From DASUME01 sp038257655 (GTDB lineage Bacteria > Myxococcota_A > Polyangia > Polyangiales > DASUME01), in the NCBI GenBank assembly GCA_038257655.1, contig JBBSJC010000410.1, positions 1-7,582 of the forward strand: 7,582 bases of DNA, in the 5' to 3' direction. Both the position numbers and the translations under genes were made by a program. This document shows positions 1-5,455 of the stretch, piece after piece (position 1 is the stretch's first letter; each line of letters starts with the position of its first letter). A model generated the notes under the pieces. The model saw only the letters and a list, made by a program, of their open reading frames with translations. It was not told where the DNA came from and did not search any database.

Positions 1-60
1 CTAGGAGGCGCTCTAGGAGGCGCTCTAGGAGGCGCTCTAGGAGGCGCTCTAGGAGGCGCG
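1..60. repeat. 12-bp tandem repeat, five copies, open at window edge
   Basis: Five head-to-tail copies of CTAGGAGGCGCT fill the first 60 bases. The first four are identical and the fifth differs only in its last base (G for T). The next bases, CTAGCACGCC, look like a decayed sixth unit. The array begins at base 1, so its true length is unknown. Each unit carries CTAG and, on the plus strand, AGGAGG, a perfect Shine-Dalgarno core. The period is a multiple of three, so some frames stay open: the plus strand can read Leu-Gly-Gly-Ala repeats and continue to a stop at 205-207. No start or gene can be assigned from this window. The array lies downstream of the CoA-transferase gene. Its function is unknown; slippage-prone satellite DNA is the simplest view. 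Confidence 0.95.
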
Positions 61-71
61 CTAGCACGCCT
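54..71 (-). terminator. Possible 3' hairpin of the four-gene operon
   Basis: Read on the minus strand, AGGCGTG and CGCGCCT can form a 7-bp stem (one G-U wobble) around a CTAG tetraloop, starting 3 bases after the CoA-transferase stop codon. It uses part of the last 12-bp repeat unit as its distal arm. No T-tract follows, so it is not a classic intrinsic terminator. It may protect the 3' end or be incidental. Confidence 0.35.
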
Positions 72-81
72 GTATCAGGCG
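67..81. other. Perfect inverted repeat across the CoA-transferase stop codon
   Basis: CGCCTG-TAT-CAGGCG is a perfect 6-bp stem with a 3-base loop. It contains the CoA-transferase stop codon (75-77). It shares bases 67-71 with the neighbouring hairpin at 54-71, so the two structures cannot form together. No run of T follows on either strand. Confidence 0.45.
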
Positions 82-1253
82 ACCTTACCGTCTGCGCGCA
101 GCTTGGCGATCTCGTCCGCGCTGAGGCCCACGTCCCTCAAGATTTCGTCGGTGTTCGCGCCGACACTGGGGGGATCGTTGCGAATTCCGAACTTGGTATC
201 GCCATAGGCTAGCGGCATGCCTGGTAGCTTGGTTTTGATGCCCCCTGACAAGGTGGTAGGCAAGAGCGGTGCTTCCCCGTGATTGAGCTGCGGATCCTCG
301 AACAGATCCTCTGTGCGCGCGATCGGAGCGAAGGGAATGCCCGCCGTCTCGCAGCCGGCGATGATCTGAGCCTTGGTCAAGCCCGCCATCAGTTGCTCGA
401 TCATCGGCAACAGGCGCTCGCACTCATCGATACGTCCGTTGTTCGTGGCAAGGCTCTTGTCGTCTAACCACGCTTGCCGACCGAATGCTTCACAGAAGCG
501 TAGCCAGTGTTTGTCACTGGTAACCCCGACAAACACCATCGAGTCGTCTTGGGTTTTGAAGGTGCGGTAGATGGCCCAAGCGCTGACGCGGGCAGTCATG
601 GGCGGGACTGGCTCACCGCTTACCGCGCTGTAGGCCATGTGTTGACCCATGAAGAAAGCCGTGGTCTCAAACAGCGAGGCTTTGATGCTCTTACCAAGCC
701 CCGTCGTCTTTCGTTCGTAAAGCGCGACTAAGATCCCGAGCACGCCAAACATGCCGCCACCGATGTCGATGATCGATGTCCCCGCGCGCAGCGGCATACC
801 CACCGGTCCGGTCATATAAGCCAAACCACCCATCATCTGCGCCACCTCATCGAGCGCCGTGCGGTGCTCGTAGGGCCCCTTCAAGAACCCCTTGAGGGAG
901 AGATGGATGAGCGCGGGATTCAGTTTCTGTGCCGCCTCGTAGCCGAGCCCCAGGCGTTCCATCGTGCCTGGCGCGAAGTTTTCAAGCATGACATCCGCCG
1001 TCGGCACCAAACGCGCGATGACATCCTTACCCTCGACGCTCTTGAGGTCGACTGCCAAGCTCTTCTTGTTGCGGCTGTAGAACGGAAAGTAACCCGTACC
1101 CATGCCCTTCAGGTAGCGCGTGGCATCTCCCTCAGGCGGCTCGATATGGATGACCTCAGCGCCCAAATCCGCGAGCAACAAACCGACCGTTGGGCCCATC
1201 ACGGCATGGGTAAACTCGAGCACTCGGATACCACTAAGAGGAAGCTCGCTCAT
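75..1253 (-). CDS. Class III (CaiB/BaiF family) CoA-transferase
   Basis: This 392-residue protein probably moves CoA between acyl-CoA donors and a carboxylic acid acceptor in the cytoplasm. Family features seen are an N-terminal GIRVLEF strand, LLADLGAEVIHIEPP (26-40), RNKKSLAVDLK (61-71), and the segment GTSIIDIGGG, where Asp163 aligns with the catalytic aspartate that forms the glutamyl/aspartyl-CoA anhydride in formyl-CoA transferase. The following ALYERKTTGLGKS is also typical, and the length is normal for the family. The ATG at 1253 overlaps the LeuD-like stop codon (ATGA). Only a weak GGAA precedes it, so translation is probably coupled. It is the last gene of the operon. Family assignment is secure. 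The substrate cannot be read from sequence; a hydroxy-dicarboxylate such as citramalate or malate, or mesaconate/itaconate, is inferred from its neighbours. Confidence 0.93.
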   Translation of the reverse strand: MSELPLSGIRVLEFTHAVMGPTVGLLLADLGAEVIHIEPPEGDATRYLKGMGTGYFPFYSRNKKSLAVDLKSVEGKDVIARLVPTADVMLENFAPGTMERLGLGYEAAQKLNPALIHLSLKGFLKGPYEHRTALDEVAQMMGGLAYMTGPVGMPLRAGTSIIDIGGGMFGVLGILVALYERKTTGLGKSIKASLFETTAFFMGQHMAYSAVSGEPVPPMTARVSAWAIYRTFKTQDDSMVFVGVTSDKHWLRFCEAFGRQAWLDDKSLATNNGRIDECERLLPMIEQLMAGLTKAQIIAGCETAGIPFAPIARTEDLFEDPQLNHGEAPLLPTTLSGGIKTKLPGMPLAYGDTKFGIRNDPPSVGANTDEILRDVGLSADEIAKLRADGKVA

Positions 1254-1747
1254 CGGTAGGTTCCATGTTTCTTGAGGTAGTCGACTAGACCGCCTTCGTT
1301 CAGGATCTGAATCATCACATCGGGCATGGCTGCAGCCTGGTGCGTCGTGCCCTTGGTAAGGTTGTTTACGCTGCCGGTCTTGAGATCGACTTCGATTTGA
1401 TCGCCGGGCTCGGCCACCAGATCAGGAACCTCGAGCACGGGTAAGCCGATGTTGATCGCATTGCGAAAGAAGATGCGTGCGAAATATTTCGCGATCACCC
1501 CGCTAACCCCCGCGGTTTTGAGCGCGAGCGGTGCTTGCTCGCGCGAGCTGCCGCAGCCGAAGTTGTCGCCGGCGACAACCCAGTCTCCCGGCTGCATGCG
1601 TGCTCGAAACTCCGGATCCAGATCTTCCAAACAATGCGCGGCGAGCATGTTCAGATCGAGCGTCTTGGTGTACTTGCCCGGGATGATGCGATCGGTATCG
1701 ATGTTGTCGCCATAGACGTGGGCCTTGCCCGACAAGCGCGCGCTCAT
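1250..1747 (-). CDS. leuD: LeuD-like small subunit of an aconitase-family hydro-lyase
   Basis: This 165-residue protein is the swivel-domain subunit of a two-subunit dehydratase of the isopropylmalate isomerase/homoaconitase/dimethylmalate dehydratase group. Its length fits the short archaeal-type small subunits, not the roughly 200-residue enterobacterial LeuD. Key motifs are DNIDTDRIIPGKY (14-26), the NFGCGSSRE signature (62-70) and the IAKYFARIFFRNAINIGLP stretch (85-103). The segment after Tyr26, in the loop known to influence substrate choice in this family, reads YTKT, unlike the YLR-type loop I associate with leucine-pathway enzymes. It overlaps the large-subunit gene by 4 bases (ATGA) and has a strong ribosome site. 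Its partner is the adjacent LeuC-like protein. The symbol marks the family only: the substrate could be isopropylmalate, citramalate/citraconate, dimethylmalate or another branched acid. Confidence 0.88.
   Translation of the reverse strand: MSARLSGKAHVYGDNIDTDRIIPGKYTKTLDLNMLAAHCLEDLDPEFRARMQPGDWVVAGDNFGCGSSREQAPLALKTAGVSGVIAKYFARIFFRNAINIGLPVLEVPDLVAEPGDQIEVDLKTGSVNNLTKGTTHQAAAMPDVMIQILNEGGLVDYLKKHGTYR
1562..1579. repeat. 18-bp perfect palindrome inside the LeuD-like gene
   Basis: GTTGTCGCCGGCGACAAC reads the same on both strands. On the coding strand it spells the Val-Val-Ala-Gly-Asp-Asn codons just before the conserved NFGCGSSRE motif, so protein constraint plus GC-rich codon choice may explain it. 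No function is evident. Confidence 0.6.
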
Positions 1748-2994
1748 GACTTGTCTCCCCCAAGGTAAGGTGTGGGGTCCGTGATGCAGCCGTTCAGCGC
1801 TGCTGCGGCCACAGACGCCGGCGAGCCCAAGAAGACACGGGCGTTGGGGTTGCCCATGCGCCCCTTGAAATTGCGATTGCCGGTGCTGATCACGGTCTCA
1901 CCATCGCCAGGCACTCCGTTGTGCGTCCCAACGCACGGCCCGCAGCCCGAGGGGATGAACGTAGCCCCCGCCCGCAGCAGCTTTTCCGCTGTGCCATCAG
2001 CCACCGCTTGAATGTAGATGTCCCGGGAGGCTGGTGCGATCACTAGTCGCACACCCGGTGCGAGCTTTTTGCCTGCTAAGATCTGCGCCGCGATCTGCAA
2101 ATCGTCCAAACGCCCGTTTACGCACGTGCCGATGAACGCGTACTCGATCTTAGTACCCGCATGCTTTGACAGCTCTTCTACTGCATCGGGCGAGCCGGGC
2201 GTGGCGACCACCGGCAGAAACGTCCTCGCGTCATATTTGAGCGTACGCACGTAGCGCGCGTCCGCGTCTGGCAGAATCGGCGTGAACGCGTAGGGCAGAG
2301 TGAGCCCTTCGGGATGCACGATCCCGACTTTGGCGCCCATTTCAATCGCCATGTTGGCGAGGGTGATGCGTCCTCCCAGGGGCAGCTGCGCGACGGCTTC
2401 ACCGCAGAACTCGATAGCTTGATAGGTCGCGCCCGAGATGCCGATTTGACCCACGAGAAAGAGCGTAAGATCCTTGGCGAAGACACCAGGCCGCAGCTTG
2501 CCTGTGATCTCGACTCTGATCGTCTTCGGTACCTTCAGCCAGGTCTTACCAGACAGTAAGACGGCCGCAAGGTCGGTCGAGCCCACGCCCGTTGCAAACG
2601 CACCGATCGCGCCATAACTGCAGGTGTGACTATCGGCGCCCAGGAATACTTCGCCCGGCTTCACATGGTGGTTGTCGATCATCAGTTGATGACAAATGCC
2701 ATCGCCCACGTCGTAGAGCACGCAGTCTTGCTGACGCGCAAACTTGCGCATGATCTCGTGCAGATTGGCGATGCTCTCGTTGGGCGCGGGCGAGGCGTGA
2801 TCGATCACGAGGTACGTGCGCTGCTTGTTCCACACCCGCGTGCCGCCCATGTCTGCAAACGCCTTGAGCGCAAGCGGTGCGGTGGTGTCGCTGGCCATGG
2901 CAGCGTCGACGTCGACGACCACCAGCTCATCCGCGTACACCGGCTTACCGGCGTGCGCCGACAGGATCTTCTCCGCAATCGTCTGCCCGCTCAC
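1744..2994 (-). CDS. leuC: LeuC-like large subunit of an aconitase-family hydro-lyase (GTG start)
   Basis: This 416-residue iron-sulfur subunit pairs with the next gene product to form a dehydratase/isomerase. Three cysteines positioned to hold a [4Fe-4S] cluster are visible: Cys291 in FIGTCVNGR, and Cys351 and Cys354 in PSGCGPCVG. Other family signatures are VIDHASP (63-69), GADSHTCSYGAIGAFATGVGS (119-139) and GNRNFKGRMGNPNARVFLGSP. A longer frame opens at 3144, but those 50 extra residues do not resemble the family and overlap the lyase gene. The GTG at 2994 gives the usual N-terminus (SGQTIAEKIL), is preceded by AGGT, and makes a 4-base GTGA overlap with the lyase stop. The length matches archaeal-type LeuC and dimethylmalate dehydratase large subunits. 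True leucine biosynthesis versus catabolism of a methylated dicarboxylate cannot be settled from sequence; the operon favours catabolism. Confidence 0.9.
   Translation of the reverse strand: MSGQTIAEKILSAHAGKPVYADELVVVDVDAAMASDTTAPLALKAFADMGGTRVWNKQRTYLVIDHASPAPNESIANLHEIMRKFARQQDCVLYDVGDGICHQLMIDNHHVKPGEVFLGADSHTCSYGAIGAFATGVGSTDLAAVLLSGKTWLKVPKTIRVEITGKLRPGVFAKDLTLFLVGQIGISGATYQAIEFCGEAVAQLPLGGRITLANMAIEMGAKVGIVHPEGLTLPYAFTPILPDADARYVRTLKYDARTFLPVVATPGSPDAVEELSKHAGTKIEYAFIGTCVNGRLDDLQIAAQILAGKKLAPGVRLVIAPASRDIYIQAVADGTAEKLLRAGATFIPSGCGPCVGTHNGVPGDGETVISTGNRNFKGRMGNPNARVFLGSPASVAAAALNGCITDPTPYLGGDKS
1755..1761 (-). promoter_or_regulatory. Ribosome binding site of the LeuD-like gene
   Basis: GGGGGAG lies 7 bases upstream of the ATG at 1747, inside the end of the LeuC-like gene. 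It is the clearest internal ribosome site of the operon and confirms the ATGA-overlap start. Confidence 0.65.
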
Positions 2995-3941
2995 GGGATC
3001 ACCTGAATGTTCTCTGTACCGAGCACGCGATGCATCTTGCCCCAGAACTGCTTGCCAAAGAATGCCTCGACCCGGCGACTTTGCGCGGCCACCTTGCGCA
3101 CGTCGATGCCAGTCTTGTAGCCAAGGCCATGCACCATCACACACAGATCTTCCGTGGATAGGTTACCGCTTGCCCCCTTGATATAAGGGCAGCCGCCCAT
3201 CCCCGCGAACGCAGTATCAAAATGCCGCACGCCGCATTCGATCGCGGCCATCGCGTTCACCATCGCGCGCGCTTCGGTATCGTGCAGGTGCAAGAACACG
3301 GGTTTGCCTTCGGCCATGGGCACCACCCGCTCCATGATGAAGCGAATCGCCTCCGGATGTGCCATGCCGGTCGAGTCCGCAAGCGCAAGCTCATCCACGC
3401 CAAGGGCAAGATGACGCTCCACCATCTTGAGCACCGCAGTAGGATCGATGCGCCCTTCGTAACGACAGCCGAACGCGCACTGCAGACCGCCGCGCAGCGT
3501 GAGGCCTGCGGCTTTGGCTTTTTTGACGGTGCGCTCGTACTCGGCCTGCGCCTGCACCAGCGACATGCGGGTGTTCTTCTTACTGTGCGTGTCACTCGCC
3601 GAGTAAGAGCAAGCCACGTGCGTGAGCCCCGAGGTGATCGCGCGGTCGATGCCTTTTTCGTTGAGTACCAGGGCGCTAAAGATCACGTCGTTGCGCCTGG
3701 TCAGCCGTGCGCACAGCGCTTCGGCGTCGGCCATCTGCGGCACGGCTTTGGGGTTGACGAAGGAGCAGACCTGAACGCGCGACACGCCGGCTTCGACGAG
3801 CCCCTCGATGAACGACAGCTTCAGGTCCGTGGGGACCTGCGTCTTCTCGACCTGAAAGCCGTCGCGCGGCCCCTGGTCTTCGATCACGATATGCTCAGAG
3901 GTGACCGAGTCGAGCGGCGGCACGGACCTGACGTTAGCCAT
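2991..3941 (-). CDS. HMG-CoA lyase-like protein (DRE-TIM metallolyase family)
   Basis: This 316-residue TIM-barrel lyase probably cleaves a 3-hydroxy-3-methylacyl-CoA to acetyl-CoA plus a keto product, using a divalent metal. Conserved points, aligned by eye to human HMG-CoA lyase, are GPRDG (Arg26, Asp27, matching Arg41/Asp42), SFVNPKAVPQM (60-70), ADSTG (the Asp204 region), HLHDT (the two metal-ligand histidines), and GGCPYIKGASGNLSTED, with the active-site cysteine and the Glu-Asp pair. Two positions differ: human Glu37 is Asp22 here, and Glu72 is Gln57. The length is normal for bacterial members. The ATG at 3941 has AGGAG 4 bases upstream. It is first in the operon and its stop overlaps the LeuC-like GTG. 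Family is secure. HMG-CoA itself may not be the substrate; citramalyl-CoA or a related ester fits the neighbours better. Members of the same superfamily include LeuA and citramalate synthase, but their motifs differ. Confidence 0.9.
   Translation of the reverse strand: MANVRSVPPLDSVTSEHIVIEDQGPRDGFQVEKTQVPTDLKLSFIEGLVEAGVSRVQVCSFVNPKAVPQMADAEALCARLTRRNDVIFSALVLNEKGIDRAITSGLTHVACSYSASDTHSKKNTRMSLVQAQAEYERTVKKAKAAGLTLRGGLQCAFGCRYEGRIDPTAVLKMVERHLALGVDELALADSTGMAHPEAIRFIMERVVPMAEGKPVFLHLHDTEARAMVNAMAAIECGVRHFDTAFAGMGGCPYIKGASGNLSTEDLCVMVHGLGYKTGIDVRKVAAQSRRVEAFFGKQFWGKMHRVLGTENIQVIP
2999..3004 (-). promoter_or_regulatory. Ribosome binding site supporting the GTG start of the LeuC-like gene
   Basis: AGGTGA lies just upstream of the GTG at 2994, within the last codons of the lyase gene. 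Together with the loss of family similarity upstream it favours the GTG over the ATG at 3144. Confidence 0.5.
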
Positions 3942-3945
3942 GAAA

Positions 3946-3950
3946 CTCCT
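3946..3950 (-). promoter_or_regulatory. Ribosome binding site of the HMG-CoA lyase-like gene
   Basis: AGGAG sits 4 bases before the ATG at 3941. The spacing is short but usable, and no alternative start with a better site is seen. Confidence 0.55.
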
Positions 3951-3982
3951 AGGCTTTTAGGAAATCGGCTGCAGCGTTTGCC

Positions 3983-3997
3983 GCGCGTTGAGCGCGC
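3983..3997. other. GC-rich inverted repeat in the divergent spacer
   Basis: GCGCG-TTGAG-CGCGC forms a perfect 5-bp stem with a 5-base loop. It overlaps the weak -35-like hexamer at 3988. It could be an operator half-site pair or simply chance in GC-rich DNA. Confidence 0.25.
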
Positions 3998-4016
3998 CTG
4001 CGACACATCCGATTAA
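3988..4016 (+). promoter_or_regulatory. Weak sigma-70-like promoter candidate for the FKBP gene
   Basis: TTGAGC and GATTAA are separated by 17 bases. The -35 box is fair but the -10 box matches only about half the consensus. Location upstream of the FKBP start is the main support. Confidence 0.2.
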
Positions 4017-4053
4017 GTTAGGCAAAGATGCGCCTACTCGCCGGAATTACAAG

Positions 4054-4079
4054 CGCTCAAGGAGCGTGCGCGGCGCTCC
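4054..4079 (+). other. Overlapping alternative hairpins in the FKBP leader
   Basis: CGCTC (4054-4058) can pair with GAGCG (4062-4066) across a 3-base loop. Alternatively GGAGCG (4061-4066) can pair with CGCTCC (4074-4079) across a 7-base loop. The middle arm is shared, so only one hairpin can form at a time. Both lie 66 or more bases before the chosen FKBP start. Regulatory meaning is speculative. Confidence 0.3.
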
Positions 4080-4144
4080 GCATGTGGGCTTTGTTGCAGG
4101 CTTTCTTGCCGGAGTCGCCGAGCAGGGTTAGAGCCCTCTGTACT

Positions 4145-5422
4145 ATGCAACGAGTCACTGCCGCGATCGCGCTTTCGCTGGGGCTTCTCGCCTGCCAGGC
4201 CAAAGCGCCAAGTTCCACCCCAACAACCGACGACAAGAAAAGTGCTGCGGCAGATCAGACTGCCACGGACAAGAAAGGTGCCGCCGAGGCTATGAAACAA
4301 CCTGCTGCAGTGCCAGCGCCTGCCGACGTAGCGGCGGCCCCTGCCGACGCTCAGAAGACCGCCACCGGTCTGGCATCGAAGGTGCTCAGCCCCGGCAAGG
4401 GCACGGACAAGCCTCGCGCCTTCGACAAGGTCAAGGTTCACTACACTGGCTGGACCACCGACGGCAAAATGTTCGACAGCTCGGTTGCGCGTGGCGAACC
4501 GGCCGAGTTCCCGCTCAATCAGGTGATCCCAGGCTGGACCGAAGGTCTGCAGCTGATGACCGTCGGCGAAAAGCGCCGCTTCTGGATCCCCGAGAGCATC
4601 GCCTATCAGGGGCAGCCCGGGGCCCCCGCGGGCACGCTCGTGTTCGACGTGGAGCTGCTTGAGGTCGACAAGATGCCGGAGCCCCCCGCGGTTCCTGCGG
4701 ATGTGGCCGCAGCGCCCGCCAACGCTCAGAAGACCAAGTCCGGCCTTGCCTCGACCGTGATCAGCAAGGGCACAGGCAAGGAGCGTCCCAAGGCCGAAGA
4801 CAAAGTGACCGTGCATTACACCGGCTGGACCACCGACGGTAAGATGTTCGATAGCTCGGTCACCCGCGGCGAGGCCGCTACCTTCCCGCTCAATCGCGTG
4901 ATCCCAGGCTGGACCGAAGGCGTGCAGCTGATGGTCGAGGGCGAAAAACGCCGCTTCTGGATTCCGGAGGAGCTCGCTTACAAGGGGCGCCCCGGGCCGC
5001 AGGGCACGCTCGTGTTCGACGTCGAGCTCGTCTCGATCGCCAAGCCCCCGGAAGCACCGGTCACGCCCAAGGACGTGGCTGCCGCCCCGAAGGACGCGAA
5101 GAAGACCGCCAGCGGACTTGCCTACAAGACCCTCAAGCCCGGCACGGGCAAGACGCACCCCACGGCTTCGAGCTTCGTGCAGGTACACTACTCCGGCTGG
5201 ACCACGGACGGTAAGATGTTCGACAGCTCAGTGTCCCGCGGAGAGCCCTCCGAGTTCCCGCTCAACGGCGTCATCCCCGGCTGGACCGAGGGCCTACAGC
5301 TGATGGTCGAAGGCGAAAAGATGCGCTTCTGGATTCCGGAGGAGCTCGCCTACAAGGGTAAGCCCGGCCGCCCCCAGGGCATGCTCGTGTTCGACGTCGA
5401 GCTGCTCAAAATCAAAGGCTAG
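4145..5422 (+). CDS. Lipoprotein with three FKBP-type peptidyl-prolyl isomerase domains
   Basis: This 425-residue protein is probably an envelope folding catalyst. The ATG at 4145 begins a short signal peptide (MQRVTAAIALSLGLLAC) with a lipobox ending at Cys17. Residue +2 is Gln, not Asp, so outer-membrane sorting is likely if the cell is Gram-negative. A low-complexity Ala/Lys/Thr/Asp/Pro tether (about 18-74) follows. Three FKBP domains lie at about 75-172, 200-297 and 324-423. Each keeps the pocket: HY(T/S)GW, MFDSS, an Arg two residues on, a Phe before PLN, VIPGW, the AY of the flap, and LVFDVEL. The position of FKBP12 His87 is not conserved, as in many bacterial FKBPs. Linkers repeat DVAAAP. 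Cys17 is the only cysteine. No good Shine-Dalgarno precedes this start; the longer frame from 4028 would bury the signal peptide, so I reject it. It stands alone, divergent from the lyase operon and convergent with ilvN. Confidence 0.9.
   Translation: MQRVTAAIALSLGLLACQAKAPSSTPTTDDKKSAAADQTATDKKGAAEAMKQPAAVPAPADVAAAPADAQKTATGLASKVLSPGKGTDKPRAFDKVKVHYTGWTTDGKMFDSSVARGEPAEFPLNQVIPGWTEGLQLMTVGEKRRFWIPESIAYQGQPGAPAGTLVFDVELLEVDKMPEPPAVPADVAAAPANAQKTKSGLASTVISKGTGKERPKAEDKVTVHYTGWTTDGKMFDSSVTRGEAATFPLNRVIPGWTEGVQLMVEGEKRRFWIPEELAYKGRPGPQGTLVFDVELVSIAKPPEAPVTPKDVAAAPKDAKKTASGLAYKTLKPGTGKTHPTASSFVQVHYSGWTTDGKMFDSSVSRGEPSEFPLNGVIPGWTEGLQLMVEGEKMRFWIPEELAYKGKPGRPQGMLVFDVELLKIKG
4322..5419 (+). repeat. 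Three in-gene tandem copies encoding FKBP domain plus linker
   Basis: Units run roughly 4322-4696, 4697-5068 and 5069-5419, with periods of 375 and 372 bp. DNA identity is high in patches: the GGCTGGACCAC segment begins at 4448, 4823 and 5195, and a 26-bp stretch is identical at 4952-4977 and 5324-5349. This supports duplication within the gene, followed by divergence mainly outside the binding-pocket codons. Confidence 0.88.
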
Positions 5423-5425
5423 GCT

Positions 5426-5455
5426 CCGCCCACTCAACGGCTCAAGTGCGTGCGG
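5426..5455. terminator. Weak imperfect hairpin between convergent genes
   Basis: CCGC (5426-5429) faces GCGG (5452-5455) and CACT (5431-5434) faces AGTG (5445-5448), with unpaired bases between the two stems. It spans the 19-bp gap between the FKBP and ilvN stop codons and the ilvN end. No T-tract is present on either side, so bidirectional termination is only possible, not shown. Confidence 0.22.

Larger units (their letters stand above)
3942..4144. other. Divergent intergenic spacer
   Basis: This 203-bp region separates the start of the minus-strand operon from the start of the plus-strand FKBP lipoprotein gene, so it should hold both promoters. A frame continuous with the FKBP gene extends back to an ATG at 4028, but its 39 extra residues do not look like a signal sequence. 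I see no regulator gene or clear operator. Hairpins and one weak promoter match are listed separately. Confidence 0.75.

Noticed and set aside
1..60. CRISPR array
   Set aside because: The units are contiguous 12-mers with no spacers.
1..207. Possible plus-strand coding tail made of Leu-Gly-Gly-Ala repeats ending at 205-207
   Set aside because: The frame is open but has no visible start, would overlap the CoA-transferase end by about 130 bp, and its residues after the repeat look like antisense noise. The upstream flank would be needed to judge it.
864..1259. Plus-strand frame of 131 codons opposite the CoA-transferase
   Set aside because: Shadow frame: no domain, no ribosome site, and it overlaps a strongly conserved gene and its ATGA junction.
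3222..4016. Plus-strand frame of 264 codons opposite the HMG-CoA lyase-like gene
   Set aside because: The protein is rich in His and Arg with no family resemblance, and the opposite strand encodes a clear lyase.
4028..4144. N-terminal extension of the FKBP protein from the ATG at 4028
   Set aside because: The 39 added residues would place the signal peptide and lipobox internally; the start at 4145 gives a textbook short lipoprotein signal.
4034..5188. Long minus-strand frame (384 codons) opposite the FKBP gene
   Set aside because: It is antisense to a clearly real gene and is repetitive only because the FKBP units repeat; its protein shows no recognisable domain. High GC makes stop-free antisense frames common here.
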